Source: Candidatus Panguiarchaeum symbiosum
GTDB lineage: Archaea > Asgardarchaeota > Njordarchaeia > Njordarchaeales > Panguiarchaeaceae
Assembly (NCBI GenBank): GCA_024720975.1
Contig: JANJXX010000003.1
Coordinates: 1-64,000, forward strand
Reading direction: 5' to 3'
DNA: 64,000 nt
A program made the position numbers and the translations under genes. Positions 35,180-43,952 of this stretch are shown here, piece after piece; positions within the stretch are counted from its first letter, which is position 1, and the number at the start of each line of letters is the position of its first letter. The notes under the pieces are model-generated. The model saw nothing but the letters and a program-made list of their open reading frames with translations, was not told the origin of the DNA and did no database searches.

Positions 35180-36241
35180 GTGCGTGTATTGATAAAGAAA
35201 GCATTGCGAAGAATTTATAAAGACAAGCTTCGGCTCTTGATGGGAAGATTATCCGAAGAGTATAACATTTTCAGTCCAAAGCTTGTGGAGGGAAGGATTA
35301 TCTTTGACCGCATAGATGACGTCTCAGAGATCATTAATGAATATCACACAAGGCCGGTTCTGCCTGTGAAAAAGCTTTTTCTACCTCAGAGAGAGACTCT
35401 ATTCGAGTATGAGATAGTTGACAATGATGTTATCATCAGCGATAAACTAGATCTTGTTGCTAGAGAGAAAAGATGCATTTTTGGAGTTAGAGCTTGTGAT
35501 ATTGCAAGTCTCCAAATTTTAAGGAGATTCTTTAGCAGGGGGCCAGGCGATCCCTACGTTATTGGCAGACTTAGTAACTCCATGATAATTGGAATTATGT
35601 GCAATAGTGTCTTTCCGTCATGCTTCTGTCATTTCACCGACAGTGGACCCCTGCCAAAAGATGGATTTGATCTCTTTCTTGTTGACGTTGATGACTATTT
35701 CATCGCAATCATTGGAAGTGAGAGAGGGAATCAAATTGCTTCAAAGAACGAGGATATATTTCTTGATGCAAACAAGGACGATGCTCTGGCTATAGATAAT
35801 AAGGTTAAAGAAATTGTTTCGCTTATGAAATCACCACCAGTAGTTGATCAAATGGTTTTATATGACGCCTTCGTTAGGAGTTTCAATCTAGACTTCTGGG
35901 AGGACTATGCTAAAAAATGCCTCTCCTGTGGTAAATGTAACTTTAATTGCCCGACGTGCTATTGTTTTGATATCTTTGACGAAGTAGATCTTGACCTTCG
36001 GAAGGGAAGACGCGTTAGAGTGTGGGATTCATGCCACTTTCTAAGTTTCACTAGAGTAGCAAGTGGTGAAATTTTCAGAAGGAACCGGAGTTCAAGGTTA
36101 AAGCAGAGAGTCTATCACAAATTCGTATACTCAGTTAATGACATAGGTCTAATTTCATGCGTCGGTTGTGGGAGATGCTTCGAAGTATGTCCAGCATCTA
36201 TAGACCTACGAGACATTATTACGAAGGTCCTGTGTGGTTAG
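35180..36241 (+). CDS. hydB: Sulfhydrogenase-type (group 3b) hydrogenase beta subunit
   Basis: A 353-residue iron-sulfur subunit of the cytosolic bifunctional hydrogenase/sulfur reductase. The N-terminal part (CIFGVRACDIASLQIL near 95-109; CNSVFPSCFC near 145) and the two C-terminal [4Fe-4S] runs (CLSCGKCNFNCP and CVGCGRCFEVCP) fit the family. It passes electrons between the NiFe dimer and HydG. It starts with GTG at 35180, with little ribosome-site signal, and is followed immediately by hydG. Confidence 0.9.
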   Translation: MRVLIKKALRRIYKDKLRLLMGRLSEEYNIFSPKLVEGRIIFDRIDDVSEIINEYHTRPVLPVKKLFLPQRETLFEYEIVDNDVIISDKLDLVAREKRCIFGVRACDIASLQILRRFFSRGPGDPYVIGRLSNSMIIGIMCNSVFPSCFCHFTDSGPLPKDGFDLFLVDVDDYFIAIIGSERGNQIASKNEDIFLDANKDDALAIDNKVKEIVSLMKSPPVVDQMVLYDAFVRSFNLDFWEDYAKKCLSCGKCNFNCPTCYCFDIFDEVDLDLRKGRRVRVWDSCHFLSFTRVASGEIFRRNRSSRLKQRVYHKFVYSVNDIGLISCVGCGRCFEVCPASIDLRDIITKVLCG

Positions 36242-36242
36242 C

Positions 36243-37076
36243 ATGAAGAACCCATATATTCCGACGAAAGCTATCATAACGCACATTCGAAATGAAACAC
36301 CTGACACAAAGACTTTCAGGATAAGAATTCTGGATCAAAACGAGTTTAGTTTCACTCCCGGTCAATTCATTCAACTCAGCGTCTTCGGCTTTGGTGAAGC
36401 GCCTTTCTCAATTGCTGGATCAACAAATGAGAAAGAGCTAGAAATTACTGTGAGGCGGATCGGAACAGTTACTGGAGCGTTATTCAGAAAAAATGTTGGT
36501 GATATCGTTGGAGTGAGGGGTCCTTTCGGTAAGGGCTGGCCCATTGGTTTAATGCTGAGGAGGAACATTCTCATAATAGCTGGTGGACTTGGATTAGCTC
36601 CACTCAGGTCACTGGTGCACTACATCATTCTAAACAGGGAGGAATTCGGCAAGGTTTACCTCCTTTATGGCGCTAGGACGCCAGCTGACCTTCTTTATAA
36701 AGACGAATTCAACACGTGGAGCAGGTATATAGATCTCCACTTAACTGTTGACAAGGGCGATAATTATTGGAAAGGAAGAGTTGGTCTTGTTACAATTCTA
36801 CTTGATGATGTAAGTGTCGATACCGAAGATACGATAGCACTGCAATGTGGACCTCCTATAATGATGCACTTTGTCTCGAAGAAATTAAAGAGCCTAGGAT
36901 TTCCTGATGAGAATATTTATCTGTCCCTAGAAAGGCTAATGAAGTGTGGCATGGGCTTTTGTGGTAGGTGTACCGTAAGCGGCAGATATGTTTGCATTGA
37001 GGGCCCAGTCTTCTGCTACGCCGACATTAAGAGCTTTATAGAGGCGATTCCGGAAGCAGGTGTTGAGCATGCATAA
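36243..37076 (+). CDS. hydG: Group 3b hydrogenase gamma subunit (FAD/NAD(P)-binding)
   Basis: The diaphorase subunit that exchanges electrons with NAD(P)H. The ferredoxin-reductase-like FAD domain has GQFIQL and APFSIAG. The nucleotide-binding domain has IAGGLGLAPLRSL. A C-terminal [2Fe-2S] site is in CGMGFCGRC...VCIEGPVF. I choose ATG 36243, just after the hydB stop; the longer frame from 36234 adds three residues. It overlaps hydD by 8 bases. Confidence 0.92.
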   Translation: MKNPYIPTKAIITHIRNETPDTKTFRIRILDQNEFSFTPGQFIQLSVFGFGEAPFSIAGSTNEKELEITVRRIGTVTGALFRKNVGDIVGVRGPFGKGWPIGLMLRRNILIIAGGLGLAPLRSLVHYIILNREEFGKVYLLYGARTPADLLYKDEFNTWSRYIDLHLTVDKGDNYWKGRVGLVTILLDDVSVDTEDTIALQCGPPIMMHFVSKKLKSLGFPDENIYLSLERLMKCGMGFCGRCTVSGRYVCIEGPVFCYADIKSFIEAIPEAGVEHA

Positions 37077-37764
37077 ATTAAAAGTCGGAATTTACTCACT
37101 ATCATCCTGTGAAGGTTGCATCGTCCAAATTCTAAACCTGGAGGAGAGGTTACTAGAGGTCTTAAACCACGTCGATTTAGTCGAATGCAGAGTCCTTGGG
37201 CTGAAGCATGATGACGAAGTTGATGTAGCTTTCGTCGAGGGATTTGTTAGCAGTGATGAAGAAGCAACCAAAATCAAGGAGATAAGGGGGAGAAGCAGGA
37301 TCCTTATAGCCTTAGGCGACTGCGCTTATTCAGGCATGAGATTCGTCGCGAAAGATTTCGGAACCTCCACTATTAGAGCTGATCCTATAAACATGTACGT
37401 TAACGTTGACTACCACCTGCGAGGCTGCCCGATAGATTCCGAAGAATTCCTATCTTTGATCAGTGACTTAATTCACGGCAAAAAATTTAAGGAGAGCAGT
37501 AAGACTGTTTGTTCAGAATGTATCCTACTCGAAAATAAATGCTTGTTGGATAAGGGATTTTTGTGCTTAGGACCCATAACTAGAGGAGGATGTAATGCTA
37601 TCTGCATTGCAAATAATAAGGGATGTTTCGGTTGTAGGGGTTTAGGTGATGATGTCAATATTAGCGCTTTTATAGAGAGTCTTAAGAGTAAAGGCATAAG
37701 CATACCAAGTTACTTGCTAGGCCTACTAAAGGGTCCCGGTTATGGGAGTAGTCAGAATAGTTGA
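37069..37764 (+). CDS. hydD: Group 3b hydrogenase delta (small) subunit
   Basis: The small NiFe-hydrogenase subunit with the proximal cluster near the N-terminus (SSCEGCIVQIL), ALGDCAYSG in the middle, RGCPIDSEEF, and a C-terminal ferredoxin-like Cys cluster (CSECILLENKC...CLGPITRGGC...GCFGCRG). I prefer ATG 37069, preceded by AGGTGTTGAG, over the longer frame at 37060. It ends 23 bases inside the hydA frame, so translation is coupled. Confidence 0.92.
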   Translation: MHKLKVGIYSLSSCEGCIVQILNLEERLLEVLNHVDLVECRVLGLKHDDEVDVAFVEGFVSSDEEATKIKEIRGRSRILIALGDCAYSGMRFVAKDFGTSTIRADPINMYVNVDYHLRGCPIDSEEFLSLISDLIHGKKFKESSKTVCSECILLENKCLLDKGFLCLGPITRGGCNAICIANNKGCFGCRGLGDDVNISAFIESLKSKGISIPSYLLGLLKGPGYGSSQNS

Positions 37765-39037
37765 GCTACCTAGAATTGAAGGACACCTAGATGTGGAAAT
37801 TGAGATTTTAGGAGAGGACATCAGAGTTAGAGCCATGGCAAGAGAGGGGATTAGGATTTATGATATGATTTTGAGGGGAAGAGAGTACTCAGAGGTTCCA
37901 GACATAGTCTCACGAATGTGCGGTGTTTGCAGCGTCATTCATAGAGTAACCTCTGTAATGGCCATTGAGTCAGCACTCGGTATAACTCCCTCAGATGACA
38001 TTCTGGCACTGAGAGAGCTCGCTACAATTGGTGGGCATGTTCAGAGTCATCTCATTCACCTGTTTTACTTCATCCTCCCGGACGTTCTAGGTATTGATAG
38101 TTTTATCCGTCTCATAGATAAGAACCCAGGCTTGATCAAGAAAGTTATGCGCATTAAGGGTCTTGCGAATAGCATTATTGAGGCTCTTAGTGGCAGAGCT
38201 GTTCATCCCATTACAACAGTTAATGCAGAGACGAGTTTTTTACCAAGTAGGGATAAAGTCTACAGAATTCTGGACGAGTTAAAAGCCACCAAGAATATTA
38301 CTCTTGATATTTCCAAAATTTTCTTAGAAGCTGAATTTCCGGATATTCCTAAAGAGGAGAATTTTGTTTCACTTGCTAGTAGAGACTCCATCAATCTTTT
38401 AACGGGCAAAATATCAACTACTAGTGGAGTAATGGAGCCCCAGGCATTTTTGGAAAGGATCAATGCTATAGTTGAAGAATACTCAACAGCTCCTCATTTC
38501 TTGTTCGATGGAAAAGCATACATGGTGGGCTCTCTTTCTCGACTAAATAACAATTATCCATTGCTTAACGGGAGTGCTAGAGACCTTGCAAAGGAGTTCA
38601 ACTTAACTTTCCCTTCAAATTCTATATTCATGAATAATAAGGCCCAGGCCCTTGAAATTGTATATTTCCTTGAGAGAGCAGAGGAAATACTCGGGAGACT
38701 CCTTGAGAAAGATGAGTTGAAGTTGCAATCTGAGAAAAAACATGGCAACAACTTTGGTCTAGCAGCTACTGAGGCTCCTAGAGGACTTCTGATACACACA
38801 TATCAGCTAGAGAATGGAAAGATAATCTCTGCAAATATAATTACACCCACAGCCCAAAATCTTAAAAACATTGAGAAGAATGCTAGCGAGTACGTTAGAG
38901 CACTTCTCAACAACAACTTTGACCTAGGCGAAATTAGGAAACAGATCGAATTTTTAGTCAGGAGCTATGATCCCTGCATCTCTTGCGCCGCTAGGTTCAG
39001 AAAATCCAACAATCTGGGAAAAAAATTATATAAATAA
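37742..39037 (+). CDS. hydA: Group 3b [NiFe] hydrogenase alpha (large) subunit
   Basis: The H2-activating subunit. L1 motif RMCGVCSVIHR has C60 and C63; L2 motif DPCISC has C412 and C415, so the metal site is complete. After C415 the sequence reads AAR: Arg418 stands where the maturation-site His usually is, and 13 residues follow. At 431 residues it is typical of group 3b. With HydBGD it forms a soluble NAD(P)-linked hydrogenase that may also reduce sulfur. No membrane subunit is nearby. Confidence 0.93.
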   Translation: MGVVRIVELPRIEGHLDVEIEILGEDIRVRAMAREGIRIYDMILRGREYSEVPDIVSRMCGVCSVIHRVTSVMAIESALGITPSDDILALRELATIGGHVQSHLIHLFYFILPDVLGIDSFIRLIDKNPGLIKKVMRIKGLANSIIEALSGRAVHPITTVNAETSFLPSRDKVYRILDELKATKNITLDISKIFLEAEFPDIPKEENFVSLASRDSINLLTGKISTTSGVMEPQAFLERINAIVEEYSTAPHFLFDGKAYMVGSLSRLNNNYPLLNGSARDLAKEFNLTFPSNSIFMNNKAQALEIVYFLERAEEILGRLLEKDELKLQSEKKHGNNFGLAATEAPRGLLIHTYQLENGKIISANIITPTAQNLKNIEKNASEYVRALLNNNFDLGEIRKQIEFLVRSYDPCISCAARFRKSNNLGKKLYK

Positions 39038-39090
39038 GCATTGTTTCAATAATTATTTTTATAGTAGCCATTTTGTTGTGATGCTTAAAG

Positions 39091-39106
39091 ATCGGGCAAA
39101 CCCGAT
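39091..39106 (+). promoter_or_regulatory. Hairpin immediately before the start of the zinc-ribbon gene
   Basis: ATCGGG, CAAA loop, CCCGAT: a perfect 6-bp, G/C-rich stem ending 8 bases before the ATG at 39115. It abuts the GAGG ribosome-site-like bases (39107-39110). It may control translation, or terminate the upstream hyd operon. Confidence 0.4.
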
Positions 39107-39114
39107 GAGGCCCC

Positions 39115-39828
39115 ATGTCAATTGATCAACAAGATAAGACTTTACTAAGCTTTAAATGCCCTGTTTGTGGGGAAGTAATAAAATTTACTGTTGAGGAAAA
39201 CAAGATCAAAAATGATCCCTCCGGAGTGTGTACTATACCTCTGCTTCATAATCCTCCTAACTACTCTCCCCATTTAATCGTTATAAGTATAGATCCACAT
39301 GGTTTTGTCCGTTCGGCTTACTTATACAAGCAACTTTATGTTATTGAAAAAACTGGAGAGGAGGAACTCACTAAATTGGAAAAGCGCATTGAGGAAGCTA
39401 AATTCGATGCGCACGAACTCGCTCTTAGTAAGGCATATGATGTTCTTAAAGAGACATACAAAATTATCCAAGCATTCCAAATGAAATATCGGGAGGACCT
39501 ATTCCTTGAGATCCTAGGTAACACTATAATCCACCATGTTATCAAAGGTGGAAAACTGAGATTAAATATTCCTCGCGATGCTACACTATCGGAGATAAGT
39601 AAGGAATGCGTTTTGAAGGTGCTGAAAATTTTCAGAATTGACGCCGACCTCTACTACGGACTGGGAGATACAGTCATCATTAAACACAGTGAATACCCAA
39701 TAGAGTTCATACGCGGCATTCTCAATGGGCTTCTAGTAAAAATAGGAGATTACATTGGGCAAAGTCTAATGTTGGTCACGGAGTCGCTAAACCCTATCCT
39801 ATTTCGAATAGAACCCTACTTGCCATAA
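39115..39828 (+). CDS. Zinc-ribbon protein of unknown function
   Basis: I do not recognise this 237-residue protein as a whole. It opens with a zinc-ribbon-like knuckle (FKCPVCGEVI, C15 and C18) and has a further Cys in SGVCTIPLLHNPPNYSPH. A probable helical/coiled segment follows (EELTKLEKRIEEAKFDAHELALSKAYDVLKETYKIIQ, about 82-118). The C-terminal half looks alpha/beta (GGKLRLNIPRDATL...). No signal peptide or membrane segment is present. It lies between the hydrogenase operon and a convergent FIST gene. A regulatory role is conceivable but cannot be shown. Confidence 0.7.
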   Translation: MSIDQQDKTLLSFKCPVCGEVIKFTVEENKIKNDPSGVCTIPLLHNPPNYSPHLIVISIDPHGFVRSAYLYKQLYVIEKTGEEELTKLEKRIEEAKFDAHELALSKAYDVLKETYKIIQAFQMKYREDLFLEILGNTIIHHVIKGGKLRLNIPRDATLSEISKECVLKVLKIFRIDADLYYGLGDTVIIKHSEYPIEFIRGILNGLLVKIGDYIGQSLMLVTESLNPILFRIEPYLP

Positions 39829-40015
39829 CTGGACCATTATAAGAGTTTATCTGCCATTATCGAACGAATGCGGAGAACCTCTCCAAACCCTTGCCCTTTA
39901 GAGTGAAGGTCAAAGCAATTAACAATTGATAAAAAAGGCAGTTATATTGAGGACTCATTTCTCCTAATGAGATACGGAAGACATACCATATTGCTCGATC
40001 TCACTTACTCAAATG

Positions 40016-41242
40016 TTAAAAGGGGAATATGCCCAGGCGCTTTCGCTTCTTCTTGCTGATGAGACCAAGACTAGCCATCAGGTTAGCGTGAAAGTTACCA
40101 ACTCCACTGATGAATCCCTGCTCACCGAACGTAAATGGCATGATAAATGGCACTCCTATGATTTTGCCGACTTCTTTAATCGATTCACCAATTTTATCTT
40201 TTATCGGAAACATTGTTCCCGCGCAGTAAGTAGTTAAGCAGAAAGCTAAGTTCTTGGGATCCTCTTTTATCGCTGATAAGCAGGCCCTAGCTAGTCGAAT
40301 TGGTCTCTCAATGAGAACTTTTTCATCGCCCTTTAGTAACCATATACGAGATCCTTCAGGAACTTCTGCAAATACTTCTATGCCACCCTCTGGAGTCGCA
40401 CGGCTGGGGTGTACAGAGATCCAATGTTCCACGCCCTTCACGGTGAACTTCCTAGCGAGTGGATAAAATGATGCTGGTCCCAATATGCTCTCCCCGGTTC
40501 TAAGTTTTTCTTCAAATACACGTTCTGTCCAAGTGTTGTAAACATCCCTTGCTGGGTTTCCGTCAATTTCTAGAATTACCCTCCCCTTTGACTTTGTTAC
40601 CACTCCACTCCACTTAAGTGCCGAGTATCCACTCATGTAGACAAACCCCATTTTGAGTTTGGTGTAGATAGCTGTCAGGGAAACGCCGTTCTTATAAACA
40701 TCCTTGCCACAGATGACTTTCCACTTGCCCTCCACGGTATTGTCGGCAGCTGATCCGCCATAGATTGGACACTTGCCGACAACGCTTTCGATACCAGCAA
40801 TAATTTGCTCTTCAAATGGCGGTGTTGGAGTCAACCAAATTAAATCAGGTTTCTTACCATTCTTACCTGCCGATCGCATTGCATTTTTAATGGCTTCTTC
40901 TCCCGCAACCTTAGCATTATCCACTATTAGTGCTCCTCCCACACCGAAGGTTATGTCCGTTGATTTAACTGCTAACGCACCCATAGTTTTATAGTTTGGT
41001 CCAATAATAAAACCATCAGGCGTCCCCACTCCTAAGGACGTAGTTAATCCATGTATCTTCACTTTGCCTCCAAATGCATTATACAATTCGTTAGCGACTT
41101 CTTCAACTGGATATTCGACCGTTAGTGCAAAGAATATGTAGTCAGGCGTTCCTATATCTTTTTCGATTTTTGATACAATTTCTTGAACGGCATCCCTATA
41201 ATCCTCCTTTATGCTATAAGCATAGGTAGCCTTAGTAACCAT
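40016..41242 (-). CDS. FIST-domain sensor-like protein
   Basis: A 408-residue protein with FIST_N and FIST_C domains. The N-terminal half (PDYIFFALTVEYPVEEVANELYNAF...KIHGLTTSLGVG) and the middle CPIYGGSAADNTVEGKW match FIST_N. The C-terminal part with ENPxK-like EDPKNLAFCLTTYCAGTMFP and PFIMPFTFGEQGFISG matches FIST_C. FIST domains are predicted to sense small ligands, perhaps amino acids, and are often fused to signalling modules; here the domain stands alone, as is common in archaea. It starts at ATG 41242 and ends with a basic KKKRKRLG tail. Confidence 0.85.
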   Translation of the reverse strand: MVTKATYAYSIKEDYRDAVQEIVSKIEKDIGTPDYIFFALTVEYPVEEVANELYNAFGGKVKIHGLTTSLGVGTPDGFIIGPNYKTMGALAVKSTDITFGVGGALIVDNAKVAGEEAIKNAMRSAGKNGKKPDLIWLTPTPPFEEQIIAGIESVVGKCPIYGGSAADNTVEGKWKVICGKDVYKNGVSLTAIYTKLKMGFVYMSGYSALKWSGVVTKSKGRVILEIDGNPARDVYNTWTERVFEEKLRTGESILGPASFYPLARKFTVKGVEHWISVHPSRATPEGGIEVFAEVPEGSRIWLLKGDEKVLIERPIRLARACLSAIKEDPKNLAFCLTTYCAGTMFPIKDKIGESIKEVGKIIGVPFIMPFTFGEQGFISGVGNFHANLMASLGLISKKKRKRLGIFPF

Positions 41243-41434
41243 AGGGGCACACCCAATTGCTACTATGGTATTACTTTAAAATTAAATTTAAATATCAGGA
41301 CAAACCCATACAGAAGTTTGGCCATTTTGAGATCCAAGCTTTAATAGATCGCTAATCCCGCCATCTATAAACACTATCTAACTTGCAACTGGCTTGGAAA
41401 TCAGGCCACTTACTCACGCTTTTCAATCTTCCGA

Positions 41435-41452
41435 AAGTTCTTAGAAGAACTT
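41435..41452. promoter_or_regulatory. Perfect inverted repeat in the FIST/MFS divergent gap
   Basis: AAGTTCT, four bases, AGAACTT: a perfect 7-bp inverted repeat in the 333-base gap between two divergent genes. It is a plausible operator. The rest of the gap (41243-41575) holds no gene; a CATTATAAG box at about 41531-41539 is the likely promoter for the rightward gene. Confidence 0.35.
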
Positions 41453-41575
41453 GTAACATTCGCTTAGAGATATGTTCTATTGGCTGTTGAGACAACTCCG
41501 AGTTCTAAAAATTACATTTAAAAATAAGCTCATTATAAGTTTTTCACGTGATTAGAGTTTTGCGTACGAGAAACT

Positions 41576-42892
41576 TTGAATGCTGTGCACCTCCAAAGGC
41601 TTTATGTTACTGAAGTTATTAGTTCTTCATTGTTTGTCGGTGTGATTATGGAGGGAAAAGATGTTGCTGAGAGAATAATATGGACAAATATTGTTGGGTT
41701 GACTCTTAGTTGGGTTATCTGGAATCCGTTTCAATTGGCTACTATGACTTATTGGCAGATCTTTCTTTTGGCACTAGGTGCAACACCTCCAATCATTGCT
41801 ATGATATCTGCAGTGTCTGAGATAACTTTATCGATTTCGCGAATTCCTGGTGGATACTTAGCTGATAAAATAGGTCGTAGGATTTTAATCGTTTCAATGA
41901 CGTACGTTATCTCACTGGTTTACTTAATCATGTATTTCGCAACTCGTTGGGAGCATATTCTAATAGCTAGTATAATAAATAACATAGCGCTCTTCTACCA
42001 ACCGGCACTTAATGCTATCATTGCAGATAGTTTGCCAAAGAGAAGGAGAGGTTTTGGATTCTCAATAACGAGCACTATTCCCGGTATAGCGAATATCTTT
42101 GCGCCCTATATTGCTCTTATTTACGTGACCAAATATGGTGTTGTAATTGGTACTCGACAATTATTACTCTTATCATGTCTAACCGGCCTAATCGCAGCTA
42201 CAGTGAGGTTAATTACGCTCAGAGAGACTATAAAAAGCGAGAACTTCGCTTTGAATAAAATCGGTAGTGATATTGTGATAGAGTATAGAGAGACCATCAA
42301 ATTAATATTCAGAGTGATGAAATTCCTACTTATAGGGCTTGCATTTGCTGGAATAGCTAGTGGACTTGCATATTTATCTCAGTTATACGCCCTCAACTAC
42401 TTAGCAATTAGCAAGGAAGGTTGGGCATATATACAAATTGCATCCATTACGCTCTTTTTGGTATTACCTTTACCATTCAGTATCCTTGTAGATAAAGTTG
42501 GTAGAAAGTTACCTATAGTCACCGCCGCACTCTTGGCCTCTGTATCATATTTCATGATGGCAATCGCTCCAGTAGGTGAAAGAGCCATCCGATATTTATT
42601 CGCCTCAGCTATACTTGGATCAATAGCTGGCGCCATGAACTCTGTCGCGCTATCTGCTGCTGAAGCTGATTTAATCTCGCAGGAGATTCGAGGAAAGGGA
42701 TATGCCATGATTGGCCTTATAAATACTTTTGTAGTTGCACTAGCTCAACTAACTAGTGGTTTGATATACATATCGCTAGGGCCGAGAGTTCCATTTCTTC
42801 TCGCTGCGATGTTTTCACTACTAGCATTTCTCGTATTCCTTAGAATCTCAGAAACTCTGAGAGGAAAACCACCAACAATTTCAACTCGTTAA
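41576..42892 (+). CDS. Major facilitator superfamily transporter
   Basis: About twelve membrane segments in up to 438 residues. The MFS loop motif GGYLADKIGRR is near 98-108 and a second copy, DKVGRK, lies in the C-terminal half. The substrate is unknown. Two starts are possible: TTG 41576, which fits the TATA box at about 41531-41539, or ATG 41648, which has GGTGTGATT just upstream and removes 24 poorly hydrophobic residues. It is divergent from the FIST gene across a gap with an inverted repeat. Confidence 0.85.
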   Translation: MNAVHLQRLYVTEVISSSLFVGVIMEGKDVAERIIWTNIVGLTLSWVIWNPFQLATMTYWQIFLLALGATPPIIAMISAVSEITLSISRIPGGYLADKIGRRILIVSMTYVISLVYLIMYFATRWEHILIASIINNIALFYQPALNAIIADSLPKRRRGFGFSITSTIPGIANIFAPYIALIYVTKYGVVIGTRQLLLLSCLTGLIAATVRLITLRETIKSENFALNKIGSDIVIEYRETIKLIFRVMKFLLIGLAFAGIASGLAYLSQLYALNYLAISKEGWAYIQIASITLFLVLPLPFSILVDKVGRKLPIVTAALLASVSYFMMAIAPVGERAIRYLFASAILGSIAGAMNSVALSAAEADLISQEIRGKGYAMIGLINTFVVALAQLTSGLIYISLGPRVPFLLAAMFSLLAFLVFLRISETLRGKPPTISTR

Positions 42893-42926
42893 ATTAATAG
42901 ATCTCAGGCTTTAATGGCTCCGTTTC

Positions 42927-43805
42927 TCATTTACCTCTAAGGAGTTCCTGGAGAGCCTCCCTAGCTGGTTTGTACACTTTTTTAAGAGGCCATTCCAACT
43001 CTAAGCCAGCAGCTTTAAGCCTACGGAGGGACATATCGTAGGGATCTACAACCTCTTCTTCGAGTAGGAGCAAGAGCCTGATATCAATATCAACGAGCCT
43101 CTTAAGCAGCGCAGTGCGCTCCTCTACAGTCATTATTCGTGGGTCTAGAGACATTGCCGCAACGTGCCATCTCTTTCCTAAGGTCTCTATTCCAGCTACA
43201 TCAACTATATTTCTTATGGCTTGGAATGGTATCTCGAAATTCTCCTTTCTGGCCCCGGTCTTTCTCTGAAAATCCTCCGGCGTCCCAGCCTTTAGGGATA
43301 GTCTTAGATAAACCTTGTCGAAGCTATTGAAAATCTTTTTCACATAATCCTTATCTATGCCAAATAAAATACCATTCGTCTCTAGTATGAATATTTTAAT
43401 ATTCTGGTCATCCTCTATATAATCAAGCAAACTAATCAAATGCGCCTTGCATAATGTAGGTTCACAACCTGATATCCTAGCCTTATGAATATTACTCTTC
43501 TTGGCAGAGCTAGCCATACACTCATATGCACGCTCGGGAGTATAAAATTCCCCATAAGTCTCAGGAAAGTCTCTCGAGGGACTAACCCAACAGAATACGC
43601 ATCTTAAGCAGCAACCAACTCCATATCCTGTAGCAATGCCACCATATACACCAGCAACATAGAATGCCGTGTACTTTCTGGCAGCATCTTTCTCTCTACA
43701 GACTATTTTCTCAGTAAGGCGTGCCAATTCTACAGCGTCGAATGGTTCCCAGTTCTTTGTAACAAAACGTGGATATTTAGAAATACCTTCTGACATTCTT
43801 TCCAC
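42927..43805 (-). CDS. Radical SAM protein
   Basis: A 292-residue radical SAM enzyme. The cluster motif CCLRCVFC at 65-72 gives C65-x3-C69-x2-C72. GCEPTL near 113-118 resembles the GGEP SAM-binding stretch, with SGC replacing GG. LETNG follows in the barrel. No SPASM or other C-terminal cluster domain is visible; the end is helical and basic. It resembles uncharacterised archaeal Fe-S oxidoreductases. The neighbours give no substrate clue. It starts with ATG 43805. Confidence 0.85.
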   Translation of the reverse strand: MERMSEGISKYPRFVTKNWEPFDAVELARLTEKIVCREKDAARKYTAFYVAGVYGGIATGYGVGCCLRCVFCWVSPSRDFPETYGEFYTPERAYECMASSAKKSNIHKARISGCEPTLCKAHLISLLDYIEDDQNIKIFILETNGILFGIDKDYVKKIFNSFDKVYLRLSLKAGTPEDFQRKTGARKENFEIPFQAIRNIVDVAGIETLGKRWHVAAMSLDPRIMTVEERTALLKRLVDIDIRLLLLLEEEVVDPYDMSLRRLKAAGLELEWPLKKVYKPAREALQELLRGK

Positions 43806-43952
43806 TAATCAAAAATACTTAGAGACAATCTATACTTTTCCATCAAGATAAGGAAAAGCAATTTTTGTCTGTGAGAGAGCCCATTATAAGTGTTCATTAT
43901 CTAGAAATCTCAAAAGCGAGAAAAAAATAGAAGGTTAGCGAAATATGCATAT

